Notes: a model not told the origin generated them from the letters alone. DNA of 64,000 nt from Streptomyces sp. WMMB303 (GCF_029351045.1 NZ_JARKIN010000001.1:4638501-4702500); one strand, 5' to 3'. Shown: positions 19,911 to 28,782, counted from the stretch's first letter. Translations and numbers: made by a program.

Positions 19911-21091
19911 CACGGGTCGACCGTACGCGACAACAGCGCACGCAGCTGCCGGACCGCGGACTCCCAACTCCATTCCGCCACGACCCAGGAGCGGCCCGCC
20001 GCACCCATCGCGGCGGCCGCCCGCGGATCGGTGAGCAGGCCGGTGAGGCGCTCGGCGACGGCCCGGACGTCGCGACCCTCGACGAGGTACCCGGTCTCAC
20101 CGTCCCGGACCGCTTCCGGCACCCCGCCGGAGTTCCCGGCCAGCACGGGCAGCCCGGCAGCGGCGGCCTCCAGACAGACGATGCCCAGCCCTTCGGCCTC
20201 CAGGCCGAGCCGGCGAGTGCGGCAGGGCATGGCGAAGACATCGGCTGCCGCGTAGTAGGGCGGCAGGTCGCCGTGCGCCCGGGACCCGGTGAAGACGACG
20301 GCGTCCTCGGGCACGTCCGGCAGCCGCCGCGCCAGTCTGCGCAGCGCCCGTTCGCGGGGGCCGGAGCCGACGATCAGGAGCGTCGCCCCGGGCACCGCGG
20401 CACGCACTCGGGGCATGGCGCGGATCAGGGTGTCCTGCCCCTTGCGCCGGACCAGCCGCGAGACGCTGAGTATCACCGCTCTGTCCTCCAGGCCCAGTCG
20501 GCGACGCACGGCCCGCTCTTCGCCGTCCGGACGGAAGCGCGCGCTGTCGACTCCGGGCACCAGCCGGGCCGTGCGGGCGCGCGGGCCGAATGCCCGAGCG
20601 GTGCGGGCCCGCGAGTAGGCGGTGAGATGGGTGACCGTGTCGACGCGGTCGCCGATCCTGCGCAGCGCTCCCCGGGTTCCGGGGAGCGCGGCCCACCACA
20701 TCTCGTGCCCGTGGGTCGTGGCGACGGAGGGCAGTCCGAGACGTCCGGCGAGCAGTCCCAGCGGGGCGGCGGCGCCGAACCACACGCGGTCGCACCCGTA
20801 GCGGAAGGCCAGTGCCCGGGCCGTCGCGGCCACCCGCGGGGTGGGCAGCAGCGTCCGGGCCCGGTCGCGGACGACGGGGAAGGGCTGCGTGGCGTCGAAC
20901 GCGTCGGAACCGGGCTGGGCCGCCGTGTAGACGACGACCTCGGCGGGCGGGAACCGGCGGGCGATCTCGTGGACGAAGGTCTCGATGCCGCCTCGGCGGG
21001 GCGGATAGTCGTTCGTCACGATCAGCGTGCGGCCGCGGTCCGCGTCCGGGGGCCGGTGCCGGGACGCGGGCGGGTTCGGGTCGTGGGGCAT
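19907..21091 (-). CDS. GT4 glycosyltransferase, PimB-like mannosyltransferase family
   Basis: 394 aa two-Rossmann-domain GT-B enzyme. N-terminus TLIVTNDYPPRRGGIETFVHEIA is the acceptor-domain start of GT4 proteins; the donor site contains VSRLVRRKGQDTLI and the E-x7-E motif EAEGLGIVCLEA typical of GDP-mannose-using PimB-like enzymes. Likely role: mannosylation of phosphatidylinositol lipids or a related envelope glycolipid; substrate inferred from family only. Start at ATG 21091 with GGAGG six bases upstream. First gene of an operon with the two-component system, an unusual pairing. Confidence 0.85.
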   Translation of the reverse strand: MPHDPNPPASRHRPPDADRGRTLIVTNDYPPRRGGIETFVHEIARRFPPAEVVVYTAAQPGSDAFDATQPFPVVRDRARTLLPTPRVAATARALAFRYGCDRVWFGAAAPLGLLAGRLGLPSVATTHGHEMWWAALPGTRGALRRIGDRVDTVTHLTAYSRARTARAFGPRARTARLVPGVDSARFRPDGEERAVRRRLGLEDRAVILSVSRLVRRKGQDTLIRAMPRVRAAVPGATLLIVGSGPRERALRRLARRLPDVPEDAVVFTGSRAHGDLPPYYAAADVFAMPCRTRRLGLEAEGLGIVCLEAAAAGLPVLAGNSGGVPEAVRDGETGYLVEGRDVRAVAERLTGLLTDPRAAAAMGAAGRSWVVAEWSWESAVRQLRALLSRTVDPW

Positions 21092-21510
21092 CGGCAGCCT
21101 CCGGAGTGCGCCCGCAGAGGGGCAGGGGATGGGTGGGCGCCCGGCGCGGGGAGCTGTGAACACGCGCACGAGAGGCACGCGGGGCCCGCGCCGAGCGGTG
21201 GCACACGGCGAAGTACAGGCGTACGGCCGCTCTTGCGCTGGTCCGCGGAACGTCGCGACCTGCGGCGATGGGGTTCACTCCGCCAGCCAACCGCCGATCG
21301 GCTGGGAGTTCACTGCAGCAGGTTGCCGACCTGGGGTAGAGCAGGCACTACCCCGCCGCTCCCCCGAACCGCCGGGAGCCCGGCGCTTGTCGATCCGGCC
21401 TCGCCGGTAAAACTTTGTGAACTGATTCACACCACCCCCTTGGCCGGGCGGCGCAACCCGTGCTGTGATGCGCTCACATCCGGCTCGACGGCGCGCTTGG
21501 GGAGGGCACT
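21092..21510. other. 419-bp divergent intergenic region
   Basis: Separates the leftward glycosyltransferase operon from the rightward TPR-like gene. The only clear structure is the CRP-like palindrome at 21416-21431. The base composition drops here, as expected for promoters. No convincing gene. Confidence 0.5.
21416..21431. promoter_or_regulatory. CRP-like binding site TGTGA-N6-TCACA
   Basis: The 16-bp sequence is a perfect 6-4-6 inverted repeat (TGTGAA-ctga-TTCACA) and matches the classical CRP pattern TGTGA-N6-TCACA at all ten conserved bases. It lies 80 bp upstream of the GTG of the TPR-like gene. Streptomyces Crp recognises a similar but looser GTG-N8-CAC-type sequence. Confidence 0.5.
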
Positions 21511-22410
21511 GTGGCGGACACCGCCATGTCACGTTCGGAAAGGCTGGATCCGACGGGCCCGACAGGTCACGGCGGCCCCACGGGCCCCGACATGGGCCCG
21601 GAAAGCCCGCTGGGACAGGCGGTGTGGCGGCTGCGGTCGCGGGGGTGCTGGGAGGACGCGGCGGCGCTGCTGGAGCCGTACGTGCAGGAGCATCCGCAGG
21701 CGGCCGTCGGACGGGCCGGGCTGCTCGTCGAACGGTGCATGTACACCGGGGGCGGTTGGCCCGCGGCGGAGGACGCGCTGCGGGTCGCCGAAGCCGTGGC
21801 CCGGGTGGACGACGACCGCGGGGCCGCGGCCTGCGAACGCGGCCAACTCGCCTATGCGGCCACCGTGCTGGGCGTCCGCGACCGCACCGACGAGGCGCGG
21901 GCGGCGCTCGGCCGGGCCGCCGCGCTTCTGGAGCCTGGCGCACCCGGCCGGGCGCTGCTGGACTTCCGGCGCGGGCTGCTGGCGGAGAACCTGAGCGACA
22001 CCCCGGAGTCCGCGCGCGCCGCCTACCGCAGGGCGCACGCGGGCGCGACAGCCCGCGGCGACCTGCTGCTCTGCTCCTCGACCTGGCGGCATCTGGCCGG
22101 ACTCGCGGCCCGCGAGGGCGAACTGGCCGAGGCCCGGCACGGTTTCGCCGAGTCGCTCCGGCTGCGGGAGGAACTGGGGTTCCTCGTCGGCATGGCGCCC
22201 GCTCTGGCCTCGCTCGCCGAGGTGCAGCCGGAGCCGGAGGCCACCCGGCTGCGCGAGGAGGCCGGGCGGCTGTTCCGGCTGCTGGGCGGCGTGCCCTCCT
22301 GGCTCGCCGACCGGCTGCCGGAGTCCGAACGGGGCGAGGAGCGGGGCGAGGAGGCGGACGGCGGGACCTCCGGGGAGGCCACGCCGGCGGTGCCTCCGCA
22401 CCGGGCGTGA
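21511..22410 (+). CDS. TPR-like helical repeat protein, function unknown
   Basis: 299 aa, almost entirely alpha-helical by composition. Repeats of about 34-40 residues with Ala/Leu/Arg patterns resemble degenerate tetratricopeptide repeats (for example WRLRSRGCWEDAAALLEPY, GVRDRTDEARAALGRAA, REGELAEARHGFAESLRLR). No signal peptide or membrane segment; acidic, low-complexity tail. Such proteins usually act as scaffolds or regulators. GTG start preceded by GGGAGG. Not recognised as a named family. Confidence 0.65.
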   Translation: MADTAMSRSERLDPTGPTGHGGPTGPDMGPESPLGQAVWRLRSRGCWEDAAALLEPYVQEHPQAAVGRAGLLVERCMYTGGGWPAAEDALRVAEAVARVDDDRGAAACERGQLAYAATVLGVRDRTDEARAALGRAAALLEPGAPGRALLDFRRGLLAENLSDTPESARAAYRRAHAGATARGDLLLCSSTWRHLAGLAAREGELAEARHGFAESLRLREELGFLVGMAPALASLAEVQPEPEATRLREEAGRLFRLLGGVPSWLADRLPESERGEERGEEADGGTSGEATPAVPPHRA

Positions 22411-22438
22411 CCCGCGCCCGGGCGGGCCGCGTCGCGCC

Positions 22439-23257
22439 TCAGATATGGCCGCGGACCAGTCGTTCGACGGCCGAACAGTCCTGGTCGGCCAGCGCGTCCA
22501 GCAGCGCGAGGTGATCGGCCGCCTCGGCGAGCAGGTCGGTGGTGCGCGGGGCGGGCGCCGCGCGCAGGGCCGACAGCTGCGCCCGGCGCTGCACGTCCTC
22601 GGCGACGGCGACCAGTTGCCGGTTCCCGGTGGGCTCCAGCAGGGCGCGGTGGAAGGCGAGGTCGGTCTCGGCGTAGGCGGTACGGTCTCCGCACGCCGCC
22701 GCCCGCAGGGTGTCGTCCGCGAGCGGCCGCAGTTCGGCCCAGTACCCGGGGGGCAGGGTCCGTGCGAGCCCCAGGATCGCCGGGACCTCCAGCAGCGCCC
22801 GGATCTCGGTGAGTTCGGCCAGGTCGCGGGGGCTGTGCGCGGCGACACGGAAGCCCCGGTTGGGCACCGTCTCTACCGCGCCCTCGCTCGCCAGGAGCTG
22901 CATGGCCTCCCGTACGGGAGTGGGCGAGACGCCGAAGCGCTCCCCCAGCGCGGGTGCGGAGTAGACCTCACCCGGGGCCAGCTCTCCGGAGAGCAGCGCG
23001 CCGCGCAGGGCTTCGAGGATCTGGTCGCGTACGGAATGACGCTGCGGCACCACCCTCGGGGCCGCCGGTTCGCAGTGGGTGTGCTCACCGCGGGCACTGC
23101 CCTCCGCCCGCCGGGCGCGGGCGGCGGACGGCACGGTGGCGCGCCGGGCCGGTCCGGAGCCGGCCGGGGCGAAGGGCCGGGGTACGACGGACGACGGGCC
23201 GGCCGCCGGCGGGACGACGGCGGGCCCCGCAGGTGGCTCCGCTCGGCTCTGCTCCAT
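22439..23257 (-). CDS. GntR/FadR-family transcriptional regulator
   Basis: 272 aa. A long, low-complexity Pro/Ala/Arg N-terminal extension of about 70 residues precedes the winged helix (SVRDQILEALRGALLSGEL ... LGERFGVSPTPVREAMQLL) and an FCD-type ligand domain (LTEIRALLEVPAI ... DLAFHRALLEPTGN). FCD regulators sense small carboxylic acids. The extension makes the start uncertain: ATG 23257 has a G-rich site, but an ATG 12 codons upstream is also possible. Divergent from the FhuF-like gene. Confidence 0.82.
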   Translation of the reverse strand: MEQSRAEPPAGPAVVPPAAGPSSVVPRPFAPAGSGPARRATVPSAARARRAEGSARGEHTHCEPAAPRVVPQRHSVRDQILEALRGALLSGELAPGEVYSAPALGERFGVSPTPVREAMQLLASEGAVETVPNRGFRVAAHSPRDLAELTEIRALLEVPAILGLARTLPPGYWAELRPLADDTLRAAACGDRTAYAETDLAFHRALLEPTGNRQLVAVAEDVQRRAQLSALRAAPAPRTTDLLAEAADHLALLDALADQDCSAVERLVRGHI

Positions 23258-23355
23258 GGGGCCCCCAGCACTCTGCGTACATGTCTTCGCCATGCAGGCT
23301 GCCGTGCACCCTAGGCCGAGGCGACACGAGATCAAACCTCGGGCCTGATCAGTTA

Positions 23356-23370
23356 AGGTAAGGCTTACCT
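23356..23370. promoter_or_regulatory. iron box (IdeR/DmdR-type operator)
   Basis: AGGTAAG-G-CTTACCT is a perfect 7-1-7 palindrome and matches the core of the actinomycete iron-box consensus (TTAGGTTAGGCTAACCTAA). It lies 28 bases upstream of the FhuF-like ATG, where a bound iron repressor would block transcription. It is about 100 bp from the GntR start and could touch that promoter too. Confidence 0.85.
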
Positions 23371-23398
23371 GCTGACGCTCGTCGATTCGGTGGTCCCC

Positions 23399-24250
23399 AT
23401 GACCGTGCCCACCCTCGCCTCCGTAGCCTCTGACGTCTCCGCTTTCCGTACGGCCTACGCCCGGCTGACCGAGGTGCTCCCGTCGCTGGGTGTGACCGAG
23501 ACCACGGCTCGGGAACCGCTCCCCGAGGGCCCCGGCTGGGTACGCGCCGCGGCGCTCGCGGACGGCGGCGAGGCACTCGACGCGTTCCTCGTCTGGGACG
23601 AGGAGCAGATCCTGCGGGACCACGGGCGGCCCGGACGCCCGGACGTCGTCGCCAGCTTCGGGCTGCACCGCTACGCCTGGCCCGTCTGCCTGCTGGTCAC
23701 CATCCCGTGGTTCCTCCAGCGGCGGGTGCCCCGGCTGCCGGTGGAGGCCGTGGCGGTCCAACGGTCCCGGGGACGGCTCGCGGTCCGGATCGAGGAGTTC
23801 GCCTGCCTGCCGGACGACCCCGCGGCGGCCGCACCGGGCGCGCGCGTGGTGCCCGGCGAGGAGGCGCTGCGTGCCGAGGTGCGCGACGCGGTGGCGACCC
23901 ATCTCGCGCCGGTGCTGGAGGGGTTCAGGCCCCGGATGCGGCGCGGCGCGCGGGCGCTGTGGGGGATGGTGACGGACGAGATCACCGAGGGACTCTGGTA
24001 CCTCGGCCATCTGCTGAGCGAGGAACCGCGCGCGCGGGCGGAGGCCGAACTGCTGCTGCCCGGCGCGGTCGCGCCCTTCGCCCAGGGTGCGGGCTTCCGC
24101 GAGCTGCCCGGCCCCGGAGGGGCGGCGCTGACCACTCGCGACCGGGCGAGCTGCTGCCTCTACTACACCCTCCGGCCCGAGGACACCTGCGTCACCTGTC
24201 CCCGGACATGCGACGCGGAGCGAATCGAGCGGATGACCGTGATCCGCTGA
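23399..24250 (+). CDS. FhuF-like ferric siderophore reductase, [2Fe-2S]
   Basis: 283 aa. The C-terminus carries the FhuF signature Cys252-Cys253-x10-Cys264-x2-Cys267 (SCCLYYTLRPEDTCVTCPR), which binds an unusual [2Fe-2S] cluster and reduces Fe(III) in imported siderophores. The rest is a FhuF-like helical domain. An iron box lies just upstream, so the gene should be on in iron starvation. ATG 23399 preferred over the GTG three codons earlier; the leader is very short. No siderophore synthesis or transport genes adjoin it. Confidence 0.85.
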   Translation: MTVPTLASVASDVSAFRTAYARLTEVLPSLGVTETTAREPLPEGPGWVRAAALADGGEALDAFLVWDEEQILRDHGRPGRPDVVASFGLHRYAWPVCLLVTIPWFLQRRVPRLPVEAVAVQRSRGRLAVRIEEFACLPDDPAAAAPGARVVPGEEALRAEVRDAVATHLAPVLEGFRPRMRRGARALWGMVTDEITEGLWYLGHLLSEEPRARAEAELLLPGAVAPFAQGAGFRELPGPGGAALTTRDRASCCLYYTLRPEDTCVTCPRTCDAERIERMTVIR

Positions 24251-24459
24251 GCTGTTCGACCCCAGGCCCCTCTCCCGGCCCTCTGCGCCCTCATTTCGCG
24301 TGCTCTTCCCCTGAAACCTCCCGGCGGAGTGGCGCTCTGCCGTAAGCATGCTCGGGACGAAGCAAGCCAGAGCGCGAGCGCGACACCGCCTCGCACGCGA
24401 CGGGGCCTACTCGGCGTCCCCGGCGTGCGCCCGCGGTACGCGCGGCAAGGGGCACCCCG

Positions 24460-25578
24460 ATGAGACTGACCGACATACCGCTGAACTGGGTGCTGCCGGG
24501 CGCCGTGCTGCTCGTCGGCACTCTGGCCGCGGTGCTGGTGATGGCGCGCTCGCGCCGGCACGGCTCCGCCTCCGAGAGCGAGAGCGCGACCGCGCACGGC
24601 CAGCCCGACTCCGCTGAGCGGGCTGAGGAACGGCGCCGCCGCAAGGAGACCCTCTACGCGACGGCCGCCTACCTGCTGCTGTTCTGCTGCGCCGCGGTCG
24701 CCGCAGCGCTTTCCTTCCACGGGCTGGTCGGATTCGGCAGGCAGAACCTGGGCCTGGGCGGCGGCTGGGAGTACCTGGTGCCGTTCGGACTGGACGGCGC
24801 CGCGATGTTCTCCGCCGTGATCGCCGTCCGGGAGGCCAGCCACGGGGACGCCTCGCTGGGTTCGCGCCTGCTGGTGTGGATCTTCGCGGGAGCCGCGGCG
24901 TGGTTCAACTGGGTGCACGCGCCTCGCGGCACCGGACACGACGGCGCGCCGCAGTTCTTCGCGGGGATGTCGCTCTCGGCCGCGATCCTGTTCGACCGGG
25001 CGCTCAAGCAGACCCGCCGCGCGGCGCTGCGCGACCAGGGCCTGGTGCCGCGTCCGCTGCCGCAGATCCGTATCGTCCGCTGGCTGCGGGCCCCCCGGGA
25101 GACGTTCGGGGCCTGGTCGCTGATGCTGCTGGAGGGGGTGCGGACGCTGGACGAGGCCGTCGACGAGGTGCGCGAGGACCGGCGGCGGAGCGAGCAGGAG
25201 CGGCAGCGCCGCAAGGACCAGGAGCGCCTGGACCGGGCCCGGGTCAAGGCCCTCAACCGGCAGCACCGCCGGTGGAGCCGGGGAGGCGCCGCGGCGCCGC
25301 ACGTGGAGGTCGAAATCGGCACGCCCGCGCCGGCCGCGCCGTCCGGGGGAGGTGAACCGTCCGGCGAACTGCCCGCCGTGGCCCCCTCTCCCGTACCGCC
25401 CCGCGGCAGGCCCGCATTGCAGGCGGTCGGGGACGACGGTGCCTCGCCACGCGGCCGCCGGGAGGGTGACGAGTCCGCGGGCGAGTCCGGCCGGGAGGGC
25501 GGCGAGAAGGGCGCGGCCAGCCCGCGGTTGGACAGCCTGGAGGAGAAGCTGGCGGAGATCGAGCGGCAGTTCGGCTGA
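24460..25578 (+). CDS. DUF2637 membrane protein
   Basis: 372 aa. Five hydrophobic helices: one near residues 8-29, then a DUF2637-type block from about 68 to 190 (LYATAAYLLLFCCAAVAAAL, VPFGLDGAAMFSAVIAVREA, LLVWIFAGAAAWFNWVHAP, FFAGMSLSAAILFDRAL). The C-terminal 160 residues are a charged, probably coiled-coil segment rich in Arg/Glu/Gln, then a Pro-rich tail ending in SLEEKLAEIERQFG. DUF2637 proteins occur in actinomycete chromosomes and conjugative plasmids, where related proteins are linked to spreading functions. ATG follows AAGGGG. No plasmid genes are nearby. Confidence 0.75.
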   Translation: MRLTDIPLNWVLPGAVLLVGTLAAVLVMARSRRHGSASESESATAHGQPDSAERAEERRRRKETLYATAAYLLLFCCAAVAAALSFHGLVGFGRQNLGLGGGWEYLVPFGLDGAAMFSAVIAVREASHGDASLGSRLLVWIFAGAAAWFNWVHAPRGTGHDGAPQFFAGMSLSAAILFDRALKQTRRAALRDQGLVPRPLPQIRIVRWLRAPRETFGAWSLMLLEGVRTLDEAVDEVREDRRRSEQERQRRKDQERLDRARVKALNRQHRRWSRGGAAAPHVEVEIGTPAPAAPSGGGEPSGELPAVAPSPVPPRGRPALQAVGDDGASPRGRREGDESAGESGREGGEKGAASPRLDSLEEKLAEIERQFG

Positions 25579-25590
25579 CGGTATTGCAGT

Positions 25591-25641
25591 CCGCCGGTGT
25601 GGTGCGGCAGCCCCGACAGGGTTGCTTCTCCGCACCGGCGG
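25591..25641. terminator. possible bidirectional terminator between convergent genes
   Basis: CCGCCGGTG (25591-25599) pairs with CACCGGCGG (25633-25641) around a 33-base loop; an alternative stem GTGCGG/CCGCAC (25602-25607 with 25630-25635) lies inside. Located between the ends of the DUF2637 and MFS genes. Confidence 0.45.
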
Positions 25642-25670
25642 TGCCGGCCGACCGCGCCGCGCCGGGCTCC

Positions 25671-26915
25671 TCAGCCCTCCGCCCCGGGGCGCCGGGCGGG
25701 GAAGGCGCGGCTGCGGGCCGCGTACACCAGGGCCAGTACCGGCAGCATCAGCGCCAGGACGCTCCAGGGGAACGACGCCGCGCCCAGCGCGTCCAGCAGC
25801 ACCCCGCCCACGACGCCCCCGCCCGCCATGGCCGCGTTCCACAGCGTGACGAGCATCGCCTGCGCGGCGTCCGCGGACTCACCGCCCGCCTCGCCGGCGG
25901 CGGTCTGCAGCAGCGTCGGCGCCCCTCCCCAGCCCAGCCCCCAGAGGGCGACCGCCGCGTAGACGAGCGGTGTGCTGTCGGCCGCCACCGCCAGGGCGGC
26001 TGCCGCGAGGGCGACCAGCAGGGCGCCGCCGAGTGTCAGCGCGCGGAGTCCGCGGCCGATGTGCGCGCCGACGTACCAGATGCTGAGCAGCGAGGCGGCG
26101 CCGAACACCAGCAGGACGCGGTCGACCGAGCCGCCCAGGCCCGCGTGGTCGAGGAAGGCGGCGATGTAGGTGTAGAGCACCGTGTGGGCGAGTACCCAGC
26201 CGAGCGTGGTGAGCAGGACCGGCAGCACTCCGGGGATGCGCAGCACGGCGGCCATGGGAGTGCGGTCGTCCGGCTGCTGCCCGGGCTGGTCGGGAACGGC
26301 GGCGGTGATCCAGCCGAGCAGGACGGCGGTCAGCGCCGTCATGGCCCAGAAGGCGGTGCGCCAGCCGAGTGCGTTGCCCAGGAAGGTGCCCGCGGGAACG
26401 CCCAGCGACAGCGCGAGGGGGATACCGGCCATGGCGATCGCGATGGCCCGGCCGCCCAGGTGAGCGGGGACCAGGCGGCGTGCGTATCCGGCGAGCAGCG
26501 CCCAGGCGAGCCCGGCCGCCACACCGGCGACGAAGCGCGCCGTCATGGTGAGGGTGTAGTCGGTGGAGACGGCGGTGACGGTGTTGGCCGCGGCGAAGCC
26601 GGCCATCGCGGTCAGCAGCAGCCGCTTGCGCCGCCATCCGGCGGTGAAGGCGGTGAGCGGGACGGCCGTGAGCGCGGTGCCGACGGCATAGATGGTGACG
26701 CTCTGGCCCATGGCGGACTCGCTGACGGCGAGGTCGCCGCTCATCGCGGGCAGCAGACCCGCGGGCAGGGTCTCGGTGAGGCTGGTGACGAAGACGGCGG
26801 TGGCGAGCGCCAGCAGGGCGGCGAGCGGGAACGCCCGGCGCTCGGGGCCGGCGGGGCCGGACGGCCCCGGAGCGCCGTCGGGGGTGAGCGCGTCGTGCGC
26901 GGTGTCGGTTCGCAT
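25671..26915 (-). CDS. MFS transporter, DHA1 drug/sugar-efflux type
   Basis: 414 aa with twelve hydrophobic helices. The N-terminal helix FVTSLTETLPAGLLPAMSGDLAVSE and the loop after helix 2 match the arabinose/chloramphenicol efflux (AraJ/CmlA-like) branch; loop 2-3 has GWRRKRLLL, a variant of the GxLaDrxGrr motif. Exports a small hydrophobic compound, substrate unknown. It is divergent from a merR-type gene, with an operator in the shared promoter, so drug- or ligand-induced expression is likely. Confidence 0.85.
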   Translation of the reverse strand: MRTDTAHDALTPDGAPGPSGPAGPERRAFPLAALLALATAVFVTSLTETLPAGLLPAMSGDLAVSESAMGQSVTIYAVGTALTAVPLTAFTAGWRRKRLLLTAMAGFAAANTVTAVSTDYTLTMTARFVAGVAAGLAWALLAGYARRLVPAHLGGRAIAIAMAGIPLALSLGVPAGTFLGNALGWRTAFWAMTALTAVLLGWITAAVPDQPGQQPDDRTPMAAVLRIPGVLPVLLTTLGWVLAHTVLYTYIAAFLDHAGLGGSVDRVLLVFGAASLLSIWYVGAHIGRGLRALTLGGALLVALAAAALAVAADSTPLVYAAVALWGLGWGGAPTLLQTAAGEAGGESADAAQAMLVTLWNAAMAGGGVVGGVLLDALGAASFPWSVLALMLPVLALVYAARSRAFPARRPGAEG

Positions 26916-26930
26916 GACCGGTATGCTCGA

Positions 26931-26952
26931 ACCCTCACACAGATGTGAAGGT
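26931..26952. promoter_or_regulatory. MerR-type operator in the MFS/merR divergent promoter
   Basis: ACCCTCACA-caga-TGTGAAGGT is an inverted repeat with nine-base arms (one mismatch) separated by four bases, the size of MerR-family operators. It lies 15 bp upstream of the MFS start and about 70 bp upstream of the merR-type start. The right arm TGTGAAGGTCAA recurs exactly before the second merR-type gene at 61458-61469. Confidence 0.65.
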
Positions 26953-27021
26953 CAAGTCGGCGGCTGCGGAGCGTCTTCGGAACGGGTCCGGAGCGTGCCG
27001 GGGAGGGCGGGGAGGCGTCGG

Positions 27022-27426
27022 ATGCGGATCGGAGAGCTCTCGGAACGGACCGGGACACCCCGGCGGCTGCTGCGCTACTACGAGGAGCAGGGGCTGATCG
27101 CCGCGGACCGGGCGCCCAACGGCTACCGCGACTACGACGACCGGTTCGTCGACCGCGTACTGCAGATCCGGGGGCTGCTGGACGCCGGGCTGCCCACCCG
27201 GATCATCAAGCAGATCCTGCCGTGCCTCGACAAACCCCGGGTCATCCACTTCCGGGACGCCACCCCGGAGATGCTGGCCACGCTGGAGGACCAACTGCAG
27301 CGGATGACAGCCCGGGTGCAGTGCCTGGCCCGCAACCGGGACGCCATCGCGGCCTACCTGCAAGAGGTCCGGGCCACCCGCGCACCGGCATTCGGGGACG
27401 CTCCCGGGGAGCCGTCGAACCATTGA
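27022..27426 (+). CDS. MerR-family regulator
   Basis: 134 aa. Winged-helix start MRIGELSERTGTPRRLLRYYEEQGL, wing with NGYRDYDDRFVDRVLQI, then a dimerisation helix (MLATLEDQLQRMTARVQ). No obvious metal-binding Cys cluster (only two scattered Cys), so it probably senses an organic ligand or redox state. ATG has GGGGAGG upstream. Regulates the divergent MFS efflux gene by inference. Confidence 0.88.
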   Translation: MRIGELSERTGTPRRLLRYYEEQGLIAADRAPNGYRDYDDRFVDRVLQIRGLLDAGLPTRIIKQILPCLDKPRVIHFRDATPEMLATLEDQLQRMTARVQCLARNRDAIAAYLQEVRATRAPAFGDAPGEPSNH

Positions 27427-27509
27427 CCCCGGCCGTTCGGCACAGCGGCGGGATGCGGTGTCAGGTGCTCGGGAAGTTCGGTGGGCCCCTGCCCGGGCAG
27501 TCGGCCCGG

Positions 27510-28628
27510 TCAGCCGTGCAGGGCCACGCGGTGGAGAGTCGCCAGCGCGTCGTCGACAGGATGGGGCTGCGGCCTGCCGGAGGCGTCGAGCCTGTTCCAC
27601 CTCTGCAGGTTCACCGCGACCGCCAGCTGCCGCCTGCCGTCGGCACCGGCCATGGCCAGCGTCCCACCGCCCCATACCGTGCCGCCATGGCCCCAGAAAG
27701 TGCCCTGGCCAGGACCCTCCATCGGGTGCAGACCGAGGCCGTAGTCGATCGTCCTCCCCTCTTGTGAGATGACCGGGACGGTGCGCTGCATCTGCGCCAG
27801 CGACGACGGGCTGACGATCTCTCCGGCCAGCAGCATGCCGTAGAAGCGGTTGAGATCCGCGACGGTCGAGATCAGCGAAGCCGCCGGGCCCACCCACGAC
27901 ATGTCGTAGACGCTGTAGTCGCGCGGCGGATCGATCATGCCGAACCACACTTCGTAGAGCCGCGAGTGCGGCCCGTCGACATACGGTCCGTCAGGGAGTC
28001 CGGTGTCCCGGAGACCAGCGCGCTCGATGACGTGCCGGGTGATGTACTGCTCGGCCGTCATGCCGGTCACCTGTTCCAGAAGCCGACCGAGGAGCAGGTA
28101 GTTGGTGTTGGAGTACACCCCGGGCGTACCGCCCGGTGCGCCGACTGCGGGTGCGGTGACTCCCGTCTCGATCAGCTCGAGGGAGTCGAACCGCGTGAAC
28201 CGGTGGTCGTCCAGGCTCTGGGGCCGGGTCTCGGCGAGGGCGGGGAATGCCTTGAGGGAGGGGTAGACGTACGGGAGGTATTCGGCGAGGCCGCTCGTGT
28301 GATTGAGCAGCATCCGGACCGTGACCGCGTCACCGCGTTCTCCCGGAACCAGCCTCGGGAGGTATCGGCTGATCGGTGCGTCGAGCCCGACCTGACCGCT
28401 CTCGACCTGCTGCAGAACCGCGGCGGCCGTGAAGGTCTTGGTGATGCTGCCGACCCGGTGCCGCATTCCGGCGGTGACGGGGCGACCGGTGGCGATGTCG
28501 GCGACCCCGGCGGCGCCGCGCCAGACCTGGTCGCCGTCCCGCACCTCGGCGAACAGACCCGGTACTCCCGCGCGGTGAACGGCTTCGACGGCGGCATCCA
28601 GCGCCGCACTCTCCGATGGCTCTGTCAT
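27510..28628 (-). CDS. serine beta-lactamase/DD-peptidase-family hydrolase
   Basis: 372 aa. Class C-like catalytic motifs: Ser61-x-x-Lys64 in GSITKTFT, Tyr-Ser-Asn in VYSNTNYLLLGRLL, and HGG in WGHGGTVWGGG. No signal peptide is visible (the N-terminus is MTEPSESAALDAA), so it is probably cytoplasmic, which favours an esterase or D-aminopeptidase role over beta-lactam resistance. Leftward, convergent with the merR-type gene. Confidence 0.85.
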   Translation of the reverse strand: MTEPSESAALDAAVEAVHRAGVPGLFAEVRDGDQVWRGAAGVADIATGRPVTAGMRHRVGSITKTFTAAAVLQQVESGQVGLDAPISRYLPRLVPGERGDAVTVRMLLNHTSGLAEYLPYVYPSLKAFPALAETRPQSLDDHRFTRFDSLELIETGVTAPAVGAPGGTPGVYSNTNYLLLGRLLEQVTGMTAEQYITRHVIERAGLRDTGLPDGPYVDGPHSRLYEVWFGMIDPPRDYSVYDMSWVGPAASLISTVADLNRFYGMLLAGEIVSPSSLAQMQRTVPVISQEGRTIDYGLGLHPMEGPGQGTFWGHGGTVWGGGTLAMAGADGRRQLAVAVNLQRWNRLDASGRPQPHPVDDALATLHRVALHG

Positions 28629-28782
28629 GTCGTACGTCCTTGTCGGTCAGGAGAGTCGGCCGTGCGGCAGACTCCGGTGCTGCTCGGCGGAAGGCGAGGG
28701 TCGCGCCGCAACAGGCCCTGGGAACTCCCGGGGTGGGGTCCGTGTCGGTCGACGGCCGACGGCGGGGCTCTGCTGGACCAGG

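Noticed and set aside
27510..28628. Antibiotic-resistance beta-lactamase
   Set aside because: The catalytic motifs fit, but there is no signal peptide and no resistance context; general serine hydrolase is the safer call.
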